Shown here: piece by piece, positions 16,387 to 25,712 of the stretch
How the letters are laid out: the number at the start of each line of letters is the position of its first letter
Position numbering within the stretch: the stretch's first letter is position 1
Source of the DNA: Chloroflexota bacterium
GTDB lineage: Bacteria; Chloroflexota; Anaerolineae; Promineifilales; Promineifilaceae
NCBI GenBank assembly: GCA_018004935.1
Contig: JAGNBF010000002.1
Span: forward strand, 119,453 to 183,452
Reading direction: 5' to 3'
Length of the DNA stretch: 64,000 bases
Position numbers and translations under genes: made by a program
The notes under the pieces: model-generated
What the model saw: only the letters and a program-made list of their open reading frames with translations
Databases searched by the model: none
What the model was told of the DNA's origin: nothing

Positions 16387-18630
16387 TCAGGCTTTGGGTT
16401 TGAGCCAGCGTGGCAGATAATGACGGATTGTTTGACGTAGGAGTAGCGGCCGCAACATTTTCCATTCTTGTAGGGGACTAAAAAAGCTGTTTTTCTGGTT
16501 CTCACGAGCAAAACGACGGACGACGAACTCGTTGGTCAAGTTAATGATGGGTTGGCGGCCTTCTGGCACCGCGGCCGCGAGCAATTCAGCCCTCTCAAAT
16601 GGGGTATGAACCGGCCGGAAGTTAATACCCAACCGACTGGCCCAATTGGCTAACCGGGAATAACTTTTATCAATATCCCCTTCAATCTGCTTGTTATAGC
16701 GTTCACCAAAAACAAGGGTGAAATAGGCCAACGCCACCACAACAATTGCCCCTGCCCCATACAAAATGGTAGGAGAAGATGAGAATAAACCATTGGCGGC
16801 TTCATCTTCTTGCCCCTCTAGATCACCCGCATTAGCAATATCACCGGGGTCTTCCCGGAAACCACCCGGATCTTCATTTTCTTGTGGCCCCCGGTCAGGA
16901 ACGTCAAAAGCATCTCCCCCAGATCCTTCAGGCCGAACATCTATGGGCAGCGCGGCGGTTGGCTCAAACTGTATCCACCCATACTGAGGAAAATAAACTT
17001 CGGCCCAGGTATGGGCATTGCTGGCGACCACACGGTACATTTTGCGCTCTGGGTCATATTTACCCTGTGCATACCCGGCCACCATACGCGCCGGAATCCC
17101 CTGAGAGCGCAACATAATTACCATCGCCGAAGCGTAGTAATTACAGTACCCTTCAGGGCGTTCAAACAAGACATAATGGACAGGATCAACCCCCGGCGGT
17201 GGGGCATCAATTTGATCATTGTAGGTAATGTTCTCGCGCAAATAATTTCGTATGGCAATCGCCTTATCAAAGGCATTGTCATAGGGAGCGGCCAATTCGG
17301 TGGCCAAAGCTACGGTTTCGAGGGTGATGGTAGCGGGGAGTTGGAGGTAATTATCACGTACCCAATCGGGGTACGTGGTAGAAGCCTGCCGGAGGCTGGT
17401 TGCATCGGCGGCGCTAATGCGGGACCGAACTGTGTAAACTTCGTTTTGGCGCAGGACAAAGCGGGAACGGAGAGAAGCCACCAGGACGCGGCCGCTATTA
17501 TCCAAAGTTGTGCCCACAAACATCTGCCGGTCGGTCAGAATAGCATCTGGTGCTCCATACAAGGTACCGGCATTAGGGACATAGTTGGTAATTTGTTGCA
17601 CAATTTCCTGACGCATCAGGGTGTTGGGCACTTGAATAGGGCCATCATCCGGGAAATGAAGAATTTGTTCGGCATCTACAACATGCCAGCGACCATCCTC
17701 ATAACGATCAAAAACGATGCCCTGCCAATATACATTGGGCAACTCATTAGGCACAATGATATCCATTATGACGGTGTTACCGACGGAACGGGGGCCACCC
17801 AGCGGCAATGTATCGCTGTAGGCATCATTTGTCTCCACCCCATAAGACCGAAGTGAAGAATACATGCGTGTCCATTCATTTTGGAATTCCTGCCAGGGGG
17901 AGCTAACATCTTTGAAGGCATTACCAACAGCCGCACTGGCAGGCAAGGTGGGCAGGCTAAAAGCAATAGCCATAGCAAGTATCGCCGAAAGGACACTGGC
18001 ACGTAAAAAACTATAACGAATACCGCTTTCATAACGAACGGCATCGGCTCGCCAGCTTTTCTCCTGGGCCACCAGATGCGTGCGGGCTACATATGTCAAA
18101 GCTAAGAGAAAATAAATAGCCAGATAAACCGCGAGGGGTTCGGGGCCAAAATAGTAGTAAACGACACTCAGGAGAACCAGCCCGGTGGGTAGAACCACCC
18201 GCCACACCCGTGGCTGACGAAAGGTGTACCAGGTGGCGGTATAGGCCAACAACCAGAAAACCCCGGATGTATGCATGACAAACACCAGACCATCACGCCC
18301 GGTACCGGCAGAAAAAGCTTTGGTTAGCCAGTCTACCTGACGGTTGATAAGGTCAAGGATACGTTCACGCAGAGGTAATTCGGTAGAACCTACCAGCAAG
18401 ACGATGGTGGTGAGACCATAAACGAGGGAAATGAGATGAGCGGTACTGCTGGAGAACGTGGTACGAGAAAGTATATAACCAACGACCACGGCTATGGTGG
18501 TTACATAGGGGAGTATGTTCAGACCTACCATGAGATCTGCCCGTTGGATGGCATACGCGGCCGCGAGAACCATCAACCACACCAACACCAAAGGGGCCGA
18601 CCCTTCCTCAAGTTTGAACCGTTTCAACAT
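16387..18630 (-). CDS. Transglutaminase-like membrane protein (TgpA / DUF3488 type)
   Basis: The product is 747 aa. N-terminal helices (about 1-215, six to seven segments) are followed by an extracytoplasmic domain and a transglutaminase core. The catalytic triad is visible as Cys in RPEGYCNYYASAMV, His in SNAHTWAEVYF and Asp/Glu region WIQFEPT. A single helix (about 610-635) and a C-terminal cytoplasmic DUF4129-like segment follow. This is the layout of TgpA, a periplasmic/extracellular cysteine-protease-like transglutaminase often beside MoxR and DUF58 genes; those are not in this window. ATG 18630 is preceded by AGGAG. The substrate is unknown. Confidence 0.88.
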   Translation of the reverse strand: MLKRFKLEEGSAPLVLVWLMVLAAAYAIQRADLMVGLNILPYVTTIAVVVGYILSRTTFSSSTAHLISLVYGLTTIVLLVGSTELPLRERILDLINRQVDWLTKAFSAGTGRDGLVFVMHTSGVFWLLAYTATWYTFRQPRVWRVVLPTGLVLLSVVYYYFGPEPLAVYLAIYFLLALTYVARTHLVAQEKSWRADAVRYESGIRYSFLRASVLSAILAMAIAFSLPTLPASAAVGNAFKDVSSPWQEFQNEWTRMYSSLRSYGVETNDAYSDTLPLGGPRSVGNTVIMDIIVPNELPNVYWQGIVFDRYEDGRWHVVDAEQILHFPDDGPIQVPNTLMRQEIVQQITNYVPNAGTLYGAPDAILTDRQMFVGTTLDNSGRVLVASLRSRFVLRQNEVYTVRSRISAADATSLRQASTTYPDWVRDNYLQLPATITLETVALATELAAPYDNAFDKAIAIRNYLRENITYNDQIDAPPPGVDPVHYVLFERPEGYCNYYASAMVIMLRSQGIPARMVAGYAQGKYDPERKMYRVVASNAHTWAEVYFPQYGWIQFEPTAALPIDVRPEGSGGDAFDVPDRGPQENEDPGGFREDPGDIANAGDLEGQEDEAANGLFSSSPTILYGAGAIVVVALAYFTLVFGERYNKQIEGDIDKSYSRLANWASRLGINFRPVHTPFERAELLAAAVPEGRQPIINLTNEFVVRRFARENQKNSFFSPLQEWKMLRPLLLRQTIRHYLPRWLKPKA

Positions 18631-18799
18631 AGCTCAACTCCTGTTAATGTCACTGAATTGCAACCGAATTGTACCTCAAAAGGCCGCATTCTTCCAGAGG
18701 TGCATTCAGGTTGTGGGGAAATCGTAGGGTTGATTGTAGCCAGTTCGTCAGAGAGTGCGGGCACAGTTAAGCAAATGCCAATGAATAGGAATTTTTAAG

Positions 18800-18860
18800 C
18801 CTGTTGCCTGAGCTTGTCGAAAGCAGACAGGCTTCGATAAGCTCAGCCCTTGAGAGGGTT
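18800..18860. repeat. Repeat family D, copy 1
   Basis: CCTGAGCTTGTCGAAAGC is facing GCTTCGATAAGCTCAGCCC, an inverted pair. Related copies are at 30348-30405, 33020-33075, 40762-40792, 44395-44440, 47045-47098 and 49608-49660. The gap 18631-19191 otherwise holds family E (18913-18950) and family A. Confidence 0.75.
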
Positions 18861-18978
18861 AGCCGTTACAATAAATGGCTCATGGTTGCTATCCGCTTAA
18901 AAATGGTAATTTTCAGGGTAAGCATTCCGTTATCCCGTCAGGTGGTCGTTGTCGTTTAAGAAAACAGTCAGGGAACAT

Positions 18979-19105
18979 GATTTCCCCCACCCCTAATCCC
19001 ACCCCCAGGGGCGGGAAACTTTTCCAGGCGCGGTTTTTCGGGGCGTCTGCCCCGAAAAACTGCGTCGTTGGGTTCTCGCCTTCGCCTGGGGATCGTAAGG
19101 GATGG
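18979..19105. repeat. Repeat families E/A between transglutaminase and SURF1 genes
   Basis: Family-A copy with hairpin at 19027-19067, arms GGCGCGGTTTTTCGGGGC and GCCCCGAAAAACTGCGTC (one mismatch pair), preceded by a C-tract core lacking some G's and a family-E box at 18913-18950. Confidence 0.75.
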
Positions 19106-19191
19106 GTTTTCAACCTGGCCCTACCATTGCCACAAAACAAAATATCACTTTATGACCTTCGTCGTTACCACAAAATTGAGAATTGTTATGG

Positions 19192-19932
19192 TTAGCTGTT
19201 CATTGCCTTACTATGGTGCTGACGCACATAATAGAAATAGCCCCCACCCAATAATAGGGCAAAACTAAACCATTGTATGGCATAACTCAGATGGGAACCT
19301 TCAGAGAGGTCTATCTCATGTTTGAGCCGATAGGGCAGAGATGATTCACCAGATTGGGGGGCTTGCTGAATAAAGATGGGCAACAAAGTATAGGGAAGTT
19401 GTGCCTGTAGTATCTCAATGTCTATACGATACTGCTCAGGCTGAAAAGTGGTCTGGCTTGTCTCCCGCTCCCCGTATTGGGGAACTTGAGAGAGGGCAAT
19501 ATAACCTTCCAAAGTGACTGGATTGGGGAGATCGAACTGGCGCAGATTAACCAGTTCGGCCTGGGGCAACCAACCCCGATTGACCAGGATGGCTATTTCT
19601 TCATTAAGCCTGAGTGGGGTGACCAGATAAAACCCAGTGCGTCCTTCCCAGGTTTGGAGCAAGATGGTGAACTGATGATCATAATCAAACTCCCCCGCGG
19701 CCGCGACCGTTCTATCATTCATCGCCAGTAAATCAGCGGTGTTTTCCTCGCCTGTAAGGGTAATAGCTGACTGGGCTAATTGCGCCGCCAGAGCCGAGTT
19801 ACTGGTGCGCCGTTCCTCTAGTCGCTCCAACTGCCAGATACCCAGGCGTATGAGAACAACAACCCCCACCATTACCAATAAGGTTGCCCAACGCCAGCGG
19901 CGACTAACGAACAAATGCACCCAGTTACCCAT
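19192..19932 (-). CDS. surf1: SURF1-family cytochrome oxidase biogenesis protein
   Basis: The product is 246 aa with two membrane helices, one near each end (about 14-33 and 222-238), as in SURF1/Shy1. Seen signatures are LGIWQLERLEERR after helix 1, ILVNRGWLP in the middle and HLSYAIQWFSFALLLGG at helix 2. SURF1 assists haem a insertion into oxidase subunit I. It overlaps the upstream exported-protein gene by 8 bp and is the last gene of the oxidase operon. Confidence 0.92.
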   Translation of the reverse strand: MGNWVHLFVSRRWRWATLLVMVGVVVLIRLGIWQLERLEERRTSNSALAAQLAQSAITLTGEENTADLLAMNDRTVAAAGEFDYDHQFTILLQTWEGRTGFYLVTPLRLNEEIAILVNRGWLPQAELVNLRQFDLPNPVTLEGYIALSQVPQYGERETSQTTFQPEQYRIDIEILQAQLPYTLLPIFIQQAPQSGESSLPYRLKHEIDLSEGSHLSYAIQWFSFALLLGGGYFYYVRQHHSKAMNS

Positions 19933-20479
19933 TTTGTCCTTGTCCCAAGGTTTTCCGGCGGCGAACTTGCCATATAGCCAAACCGGCGACTATCAGTAGA
20001 AGCGCGGCGACAGCGCCCCATAACAACGCATTACCCCCACCCTTTACAACAGGAACGGCAAATGAGGCTTCGCCCCCACAGGCGGTGGAGGCATCTTGGG
20101 CAAAAATGGTAATATTCCACATTCCCTCTGCCGCCAATGACACTTCTGTTTCATAAAAAAACTTAACATCGGCCAATTCATGGGTGGCAGGCACACGGAT
20201 AGATTGGGCGGTGCCGGTTTGAGGAACAAACCCAACTTCGACGGTGGAATCAAGTAAAATATCGCCCGTGGTACCGGCTTCGGCTTTCTCCATGACTAAT
20301 ACCGCCACATGGGCTGGCTCACCTGTTACCAGGGGATCAGGCCAGGTCCAGGCAGAAACCTGACAGTTACCAATATCAGCGGCAATTAATTGGGCTGTTC
20401 CTTCACTATGCGCCTGTGCAATAAGGGGGAAAAGGATTAAGCCCAGTCCCACCCATAATATACCAACAAAACGTTTCAT
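19925..20479 (-). CDS. Exported, C-terminally anchored protein of the oxidase operon
   Basis: The product is 184 aa: signal peptide (1-23, cleavage near AQA-HS), a beta-rich domain of about 120 residues with three Cys (CQV, and ACGG), then a C-terminal helix (about 150-168) and RRRK cytoplasmic tail. It resembles small periplasmic proteins (FixH/YtkA-like or copper-domain proteins) near oxidase genes, but I see no metal-binding motif and cannot name a family. It is sandwiched between ctaG and surf1 with a 2-bp gap and an 8-bp overlap, so oxidase assembly or regulation is a reasonable inference. Confidence 0.7.
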   Translation of the reverse strand: MKRFVGILWVGLGLILFPLIAQAHSEGTAQLIAADIGNCQVSAWTWPDPLVTGEPAHVAVLVMEKAEAGTTGDILLDSTVEVGFVPQTGTAQSIRVPATHELADVKFFYETEVSLAAEGMWNITIFAQDASTACGGEASFAVPVVKGGGNALLWGAVAALLLIVAGLAIWQVRRRKTLGQGQNG

Positions 20480-20481
20480 CG

Positions 20482-21387
20482 TTATAGCTCCACAGGAGTA
20501 ATTTGAGGCGGCCGCGGCCGCGATTTTTCCAACTTACTCTTTAACTCTTCATGCCCCATCCAGGTAAAAAGCAAAACCAGGGCACCAACAATGTACATCA
20601 TACTGCCCGGAATCCACATGATGATGCCACTGAGTGCCTGATCCTGGATCACCGAAAGGCCGGTAATACGGGGCATCTCCTCATAAAAACTGTAAATAGG
20701 GGTTGTGGCAAACGCCAAAAACACCCCTAACATCATATTCGGGGGCACACCGGCGATTAACAGACTAACCCGCCCCAACAAAGACAATTTATGATGGATT
20801 TTGGGTCCGGCTCCGGTAATGCGCCACCAAAGCAACATAGCCGTGATAAAAAAGGTGAGATGCTCTAGATCATGCACCCACGAATAGCGCAAGGCGGCAT
20901 TATATAGGTTTGGATCATGCCAGCCCCATAAAACCGAAACAAAAATAATCCAGGTAACACCAGGTGAAAGCAAAGAGCGAAAGGTACGGCGGAACCGTGA
21001 TTCTCGGGCCACGGCAAAGGTCAAAGCCGCGCCTGTCTTATGCCGAACCATTTCTGGCAAACCCCAAAGGATAAACGGCAAAGGATTTGCAATCATGAGC
21101 AAGGGAGGGGCAAACATCACCATGAACAGGTGTTGCACCATGTGCATGGAAAAGAGAAAACTGCTAAGCGTGTCAATGGGAGAAAGCAGGGCCACTGCCA
21201 GGAAAAATAAACCTCCCAGATAAGATCCCAAACGCCAATAGGTAGCCAGACCATCTGCGGCGCGGCCGCGATGACGCAACACCCACCAACCACGGGTATA
21301 TAACCATCCCAGCACCAACAGTGGCACAATAACCTCCGGTCGCCAGGACCATGATTGCAAAGCCGCCCGTAACAAAGGATCCATCAT
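20482..21387 (-). CDS. ctaG: Cytochrome c oxidase assembly protein CtaG (caa3 type)
   Basis: The product is 301 aa with seven predicted helices. Conserved CtaG_caa3 residues are seen in SPIDTLSSFLFSMHMVQHLF (His pairs thought to bind copper), HDLEHLTFF and the loop VPPNMMLGVFLA. Members deliver copper to oxidases in Gram-positives and Chloroflexota. It starts with tandem ATGs at 21387/21384 behind GGGTGA. It lies after a hairpin in the oxidase operon, followed by the exported protein with a 2-bp gap. A pair of overlapping GCGGCCGC copies falls near its 3' end (20508, 20514). Confidence 0.9.
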   Translation of the reverse strand: MMDPLLRAALQSWSWRPEVIVPLLVLGWLYTRGWWVLRHRGRAADGLATYWRLGSYLGGLFFLAVALLSPIDTLSSFLFSMHMVQHLFMVMFAPPLLMIANPLPFILWGLPEMVRHKTGAALTFAVARESRFRRTFRSLLSPGVTWIIFVSVLWGWHDPNLYNAALRYSWVHDLEHLTFFITAMLLWWRITGAGPKIHHKLSLLGRVSLLIAGVPPNMMLGVFLAFATTPIYSFYEEMPRITGLSVIQDQALSGIIMWIPGSMMYIVGALVLLFTWMGHEELKSKLEKSRPRPPQITPVEL

Positions 21388-21405
21388 TCACCCGGTCAAA
21401 AAAGA

Positions 21406-21442
21406 AGCCACGAACTTCACCTAAAGGTGAAATTCGTGGCCT
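21406..21442 (-). terminator. Hairpin between ctaE and ctaG
   Basis: Arms GCCACGAACTTCACCT and AGGTGAAATTCGTGGC pair with one internal mismatch around AA; no long T-run follows. It may partly end or stabilise the upstream oxidase message. Confidence 0.6.
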
Positions 21443-21469
21443 CCTCTAAGCTTTCTCACCACAGTATGA

Positions 21470-22102
21470 TCAGTGTAGAACACTACCCATAAGATACAGA
21501 ATCGGGTAATAAAATACCCACACTACATCCACATAATGCCAATAAATAGCACAGGCTTCCACACCCCAATGCTGTTCCTCAGAATAGCCACCCCGTCGGC
21601 CATTAAAGTAGACCAACAAAATCAGAATCAAGCCAGAGAGCACATGCAGAGCATGGAGTCCCGTCATACCAAAAAATACCGCCCCATAAGCGCCATCTGT
21701 AGGACGGAGTGGCTCATGACCCCCGATAGATATCCCAAAAACACCCCACTCAAAACCCACAACCCCTATCAGAAACAACAACCCTAAAACAAAGGTAATG
21801 AGCAAGCTATTCTGGAATTTTGACCGCTCCCCATGAGCAATCGCTGTTTCTGCCCGTACCATAAAAAAGCTACTAACCAACAGGACAGATGTAGTCAGTA
21901 AACCCAGTCCCTGATCTAGTTCCGGGCGCGTATTACCCCATAAGGCAAAACGTACGACGACCAATGCCACAAAAAGGAAGATTTCGGAGATACAAAACAA
22001 CCACAGTCCCAGACGGTTCGTGCGTAAAATCTGGGCATAACTGGGCGTATGGGCGTGCCCATGATCATGATCGTGCTCGTGATGGGTGGCAACAGCGCTC
22101 AT
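21470..22102 (-). CDS. ctaE: Cytochrome c oxidase subunit III
   Basis: The product is 210 aa with five helices, the short bacterial form of subunit III. The N-terminus is His-rich (HHEHDHDHGHAH). Family motifs are RLGLWLFCISEIFLFVALV, GMTGLHALHVLSGLILIL and the C-terminal WHYVDVVWVFYYPILYL with the conserved His and Trp. It overlaps the subunit IV gene by one base (stop TAATG style), giving translational coupling. It supports stability of the subunit I/II core. Confidence 0.93.
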   Translation of the reverse strand: MSAVATHHEHDHDHGHAHTPSYAQILRTNRLGLWLFCISEIFLFVALVVVRFALWGNTRPELDQGLGLLTTSVLLVSSFFMVRAETAIAHGERSKFQNSLLITFVLGLLFLIGVVGFEWGVFGISIGGHEPLRPTDGAYGAVFFGMTGLHALHVLSGLILILLVYFNGRRGGYSEEQHWGVEACAIYWHYVDVVWVFYYPILYLMGSVLH

Positions 22103-22302
22103 TAATGACTCTCCTCACGCCACAGGCGGTAAACGTGCATGAAATAATTAATAATCAATCCGGCTTTAACCAGAGCAATCAAGAACAAAACAATGATGGA
22201 TGGATAAAACTGGCTGACCGCAAACTCAACCCCAGTAAAAACAACCAGGACGAGAAAGATCATAAATATCTGACGGTAGGCTTCTTTCTTTTTGGTTTCC
22301 AC
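22102..22302 (-). CDS. ctaF: Cytochrome c oxidase subunit IV (small bacterial type)
   Basis: The product is 66 aa with two helices (about 12-30 and 34-55), matching the bacterial COX4 family with VKAGLIINYFMHV in the second helix. It is the first gene after a 320-bp repeat-filled gap that follows ctaD and is coupled to ctaE by one-base overlap. Confidence 0.85.
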   Translation of the reverse strand: METKKKEAYRQIFMIFLVLVVFTGVEFAVSQFYPSIIVLFLIALVKAGLIINYFMHVYRLWREESH

Positions 22303-22324
22303 GAACCATATCCCCTTTTCTATC

Positions 22325-22418
22325 GTAACCGTTCAGTCAAGAAGTTGAACTTTTCTCTAGTAACGCATCGTTCAGCAAGGCCAATAGTTCAACTTCTCCA
22401 GAAAGACTGAACGTTTAC
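22325..22418. repeat. Repeat family F, terminal-inverted-repeat element inside the oxidase operon
   Basis: It begins GTAACCGTTCAGTC and ends GACTGAACGTTTAC, with inner inverted arms AGAAGTTGAAC and GTTCAACTTCT. Similar ends occur at 25744-25820 and 29123-29349. The layout looks like a small non-autonomous element; no transposase is in view. Confidence 0.65.
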
Positions 22419-22507
22419 TTTCTATAAGACTTCCGGGTTCTTAGATGGCATCAATTCAGGCAACTGATGACTTACACGCTGTGGCTCATCTCCTGATCGC
22501 GCCACCC

Positions 22508-22552
22508 AACTTATTTTTAGACGTTCACTTAGTGAACATCTAAAAATAACTT
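22508..22552. terminator. Long hairpin after ctaD
   Basis: Arms AACTTATTTTTAGACGTTCAC and GTGAACATCTAAAAATAACTT, with two mismatched pairs around TTA. Adjacent upstream bases (TCTCCTGATCGCGCCACCCA) belong to repeat family G. It could end most ctaC-ctaD transcripts before ctaF. Confidence 0.65.
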
Positions 22553-22560
22553 CCCGGTTT

Positions 22561-22594
22561 AGACCTGACAGGTTTTCGGAAACCTGTCAGGTCT
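22561..22594. repeat. Repeat family B hairpin (copy 2)
   Basis: AGACCTGACAGGTTTTCGGA followed by AACCTGTCAGGTCT, a perfect palindrome apart from the loop, 28 bp from the ctaD stop. Confidence 0.85.
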
Positions 22595-22621
22595 GCGCGG
22601 AACTTATTCTTGGACGATTAC

Positions 22622-24508
22622 TTAGTCACCGGCCGGTACAGGCACATCCCGCACATAGGTGGAACCTTCCAGGCCGTAGTCATAAGGATCACCGACCACT
22701 TCAAACGGCCGGTAGTAGTTGAATTCGGGCAATGGGGAAGGCACTTGCCATTCGGGGGAACGAGAACCCCAGGGGTTAGTCGCGGCCGCTTTCTCAGTTC
22801 GGGCACTGGTAATCAGGTTGTAAATCATAATCAACACCGACCACCCAATGATAAACCCAGACAGCGTAATCAAGGCATGGGTAAATTCAATATTCAAAGC
22901 CGGGTCATAATCAAAAATACGCCGCCGCATTCCCCAAATACCTACCTGCATCTGCCCCAGACTCATCATCCAGAAGCCGGGCGTCATCAACCAGAAGTGA
23001 ATCTTGCCTAATTTCTCATTATACATATGCCCGGTGATCTTAGGATACCAGTAGTAAATGGCGGCAAAAAACGGAAAGATGAAACCACCGAACATTGTGG
23101 CATGGAAATGTCCTACTACCCAGTAACTATCATGTAAATGGAGATCACTAGGAATCGTACCCAGGATAGGACCCGTCAGACCCCCAATCAAAAAGACGGA
23201 CATCGCTCCCAAGACAAAAAGCATGGGGGTGGGAAAAATCAATTTACCGCCCCAAATTGTCCCCACCCAACTGAAGAATTTGACACCAGTAGGAATAGCG
23301 ACAAACAAGGTGGCGAGCATGAACGGGATACGTAACACATCGGCCATACCAGAGGTGAACATATGATGGGCCCACACCAAAAAACCCACCAGAGCAATTC
23401 CCAGACTAGAAAGAGCGACCCACTTATAACCAAAGAGAGGTTTGCGGGCAAAAACGGGTAATAGCTCACTGATAACCCCTAACCCGGGCAAGACAAATAC
23501 ATAAACGACCGGGTGCGAATAAAACCAGAACAAGTGCTGGTAAAGAATCGGATCACCAGCGGGCCAGCCCAGAGCATTTGTGAAGGTGGCATCAAAGAAG
23601 CCCAGCCCAAACACCCGTTGCAAGGTAATCATAAGCAGAGCCGCGCCTACAGTCTGGGTAGCCGTAAACTGAATGAGACTGGTGGCTACAGCCGCCCATA
23701 CGAAAATAGGCATACGGAAAAGGGACATACCTTTTGCCCGCATTGTAGCCACAGTAACGAGCAAATTGATGGCCCCGGCAATAGATGAGAGACCATTGAA
23801 GTAAAAACCGAGAACAAAAAGTTGCGTCCCCAGAGGAGATCCCTCAATGGTGCTGAGAGGGGGATAGCCAACCCAACCGGTTTCCCAACCTCCACCAACG
23901 ACAATGCCCGACATGATCAGAATAGCAGAAGGAATGGAGATCCAATAGCTGAACGCATTGAGACGGGGGAAAGCCATATCAGAAGCGCCAATCATCATCG
24001 GTGCCAGATAGTTGATCATGGCTCCCACACCTAACAGAATGCTGGCAATCATGATAATGCCATGGGCACTGAAAATGGTGTTGTAATTTTCTGGGGTAAG
24101 GAATTGTCCCCCAGGCCAGGAAAGTTCCAGACGGAAGATGATAGCCAGGATACCACCTACCAGTAAAACCACGATACTGGTAACGCCATATTGGATGCCG
24201 ATGACTTTATGGTTGTAATCTACGCTGAAATAGCGGGTCCAGGCGGGTAAACCTTCGGGGTTGCCGTGACGCAGGATGGTTTGTTTACCCACCGTCCATT
24301 TAAGCCAATCGGTGAGGGTACCACTGCCTAACAGGGAACCAAACACACTAAAAATAGCCGCCAGAACAATTTCAGCCTCAGGGCTTGGGTCTAAACCCGC
24401 GGCCGCACGGATAATACGCACGACAAACAACCCCGCGGCCGCGCCTAACGCTTGCCCCAACAAAGCCCAGACAATGCCTAAAGAAAAAATTATTTTTAAC
24501 GCTCTCAT
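22622..24508 (-). CDS. ctaD: Cytochrome c oxidase subunit I (A2-like haem-copper oxidase) with N-terminal extension
   Basis: The product is 628 aa, longer than the usual 530-560. Two extra helices (about 5-35 and 45-65) precede the canonical helix I. Seen: low-spin haem His in FSAHGIIMI; the YSHPVVYV block, where A1 oxidases have Glu (HPEVY) but A2 forms use Tyr-Ser, so this is A2-like; CuB HH in WAHHMFTSGM; K-channel Lys in PTGVKFFSW; haem ligands in VVGHFHATMF. It is the catalytic core reducing O2 to water with proton pumping. ATG 24508 follows GGGAGAGCGAGC; subunit II lies 33 bp upstream. Confidence 0.93.
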   Translation of the reverse strand: MRALKIIFSLGIVWALLGQALGAAAGLFVVRIIRAAAGLDPSPEAEIVLAAIFSVFGSLLGSGTLTDWLKWTVGKQTILRHGNPEGLPAWTRYFSVDYNHKVIGIQYGVTSIVVLLVGGILAIIFRLELSWPGGQFLTPENYNTIFSAHGIIMIASILLGVGAMINYLAPMMIGASDMAFPRLNAFSYWISIPSAILIMSGIVVGGGWETGWVGYPPLSTIEGSPLGTQLFVLGFYFNGLSSIAGAINLLVTVATMRAKGMSLFRMPIFVWAAVATSLIQFTATQTVGAALLMITLQRVFGLGFFDATFTNALGWPAGDPILYQHLFWFYSHPVVYVFVLPGLGVISELLPVFARKPLFGYKWVALSSLGIALVGFLVWAHHMFTSGMADVLRIPFMLATLFVAIPTGVKFFSWVGTIWGGKLIFPTPMLFVLGAMSVFLIGGLTGPILGTIPSDLHLHDSYWVVGHFHATMFGGFIFPFFAAIYYWYPKITGHMYNEKLGKIHFWLMTPGFWMMSLGQMQVGIWGMRRRIFDYDPALNIEFTHALITLSGFIIGWSVLIMIYNLITSARTEKAAATNPWGSRSPEWQVPSPLPEFNYYRPFEVVGDPYDYGLEGSTYVRDVPVPAGD

Positions 24509-24541
24509 GCTCGCTCTCCCTTCTTTGATGCGGGAATACCG

Positions 24542-25345
24542 TTATTCATTCAGGTATTGTTGACAACTACCAGCCTGCTCAAATGGCACTTGTTCGACAA
24601 TGGCCTCATTAAAACAAGCCTGCGACACCACATAAACGGCAGAAAGCATATATGCATGGGTTCCCCCACAAATTTCTGCACATTGCAATTGATATCGCCC
24701 CTCTACTGTGGGCGTAAACCGCAAGTAAGTTGTTTTCCCCGGAACCAGATCCTGCTTCACCCGAAATTCCGGCACCCAAAATGAGTGCAGAACATCTTTA
24801 GCTTCCATTTCCAAAACAATCGGCTGGTCTACCGGCAAAATTAAATCAACATTGTTACTGTCATATAAGTCTTCTTCAATGCGTGTTAATGCCCGAAAGT
24901 TCACCGGTGCATTCACTCCCAAATCAGGATAACTGAAATTCCAACTCCACCGTTGCCCTTCCACCTTCACACGCATCTCATTCGGCTGGGCTTCGGTAAT
25001 GTCATTGAGCAACAAAACGCCCCACGTACCAAAACCTGCAACCAAAATGAGGGGTAACACTGTCCACAAAATTTCTAGCGTTGTGTTCCCATGAATGTGA
25101 TCCCCATCGCCATCATCCCCCTCCCGGCGGCGAAAAACCACCAGGCCATAGAGAGTCAACACGGCAACAAGGGAAAAAAGAAAGGCGATCAGAATAAAAT
25201 GGGCATCAATGAGTTGATCTATCTGGCTGGCCTCAGAGCTGGCCTGAAGGGGCAACTGATAACCAACTTTCAGAAGAAAATAAGCCACAACCGTGGACAG
25301 GGCAACCAAAATTAAGGCAATAGCTAAATGTCGTTTGTAGTTCAT
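24542..25345 (-). CDS. ctaC: Cytochrome c oxidase subunit II with CuA site
   Basis: The product is 267 aa from ATG 25345 (AGGAAA upstream); a TTG two codons earlier is possible. An N-terminal helix (about 10-28) and a second (about 50-72) anchor the protein, followed by a helix-III-like segment (94-112) and a cupredoxin domain. The CuA ligands are complete: HSFWVPEF (His), then CAEICGGTHAYM (two Cys, Glu, His, Met). There is no C-terminal cytochrome c domain, so an external electron donor is needed. It is the first gene of the oxidase operon; its promoter is not obvious in the 25346-25700 region. Confidence 0.93.
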   Translation of the reverse strand: MNYKRHLAIALILVALSTVVAYFLLKVGYQLPLQASSEASQIDQLIDAHFILIAFLFSLVAVLTLYGLVVFRRREGDDGDGDHIHGNTTLEILWTVLPLILVAGFGTWGVLLLNDITEAQPNEMRVKVEGQRWSWNFSYPDLGVNAPVNFRALTRIEEDLYDSNNVDLILPVDQPIVLEMEAKDVLHSFWVPEFRVKQDLVPGKTTYLRFTPTVEGRYQLQCAEICGGTHAYMLSAVYVVSQACFNEAIVEQVPFEQAGSCQQYLNE

Positions 25346-25587
25346 GCGCAATTTCCTGCCAACAATGAGTTTGGTGGTGCTCCCTACCAGGATGGGGCAG
25401 TATTTTCAGTGTTTAATGAACGATCATCATGGTATTAGCACAATGACGTTGCCTCCTGATTACACTGGATTACTGACCGTCAAGGGAGCTGGGCGTCTAC
25501 AAATTGTAACACAACTAACATTTTAGCATAGGGATATGGGGTGGGCAAAAGCCTGACAAGAGAGTCAGCACTGTTTTTTAAACAACA

Positions 25588-25622
25588 ATGACCACCGGGC
25601 GGGATAACGGAACGCTTACCTG
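25588..25622. repeat. Repeat family E, inverted copy
   Basis: CCACCGGGCGGGATAACGGA then ACGCTTACC, the reverse complement of the family-E box. It lies in the divergent region between ctaC and the DUF2089 gene. Confidence 0.65.
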
Positions 25623-25712
25623 AACCATTATCTAAAATTTTCTAGCGCATCAATAAAATTTACTCTCAGATTAAAATTATTAATACGATGAGTGTAAAAA
25701 TTAACAAAGATC

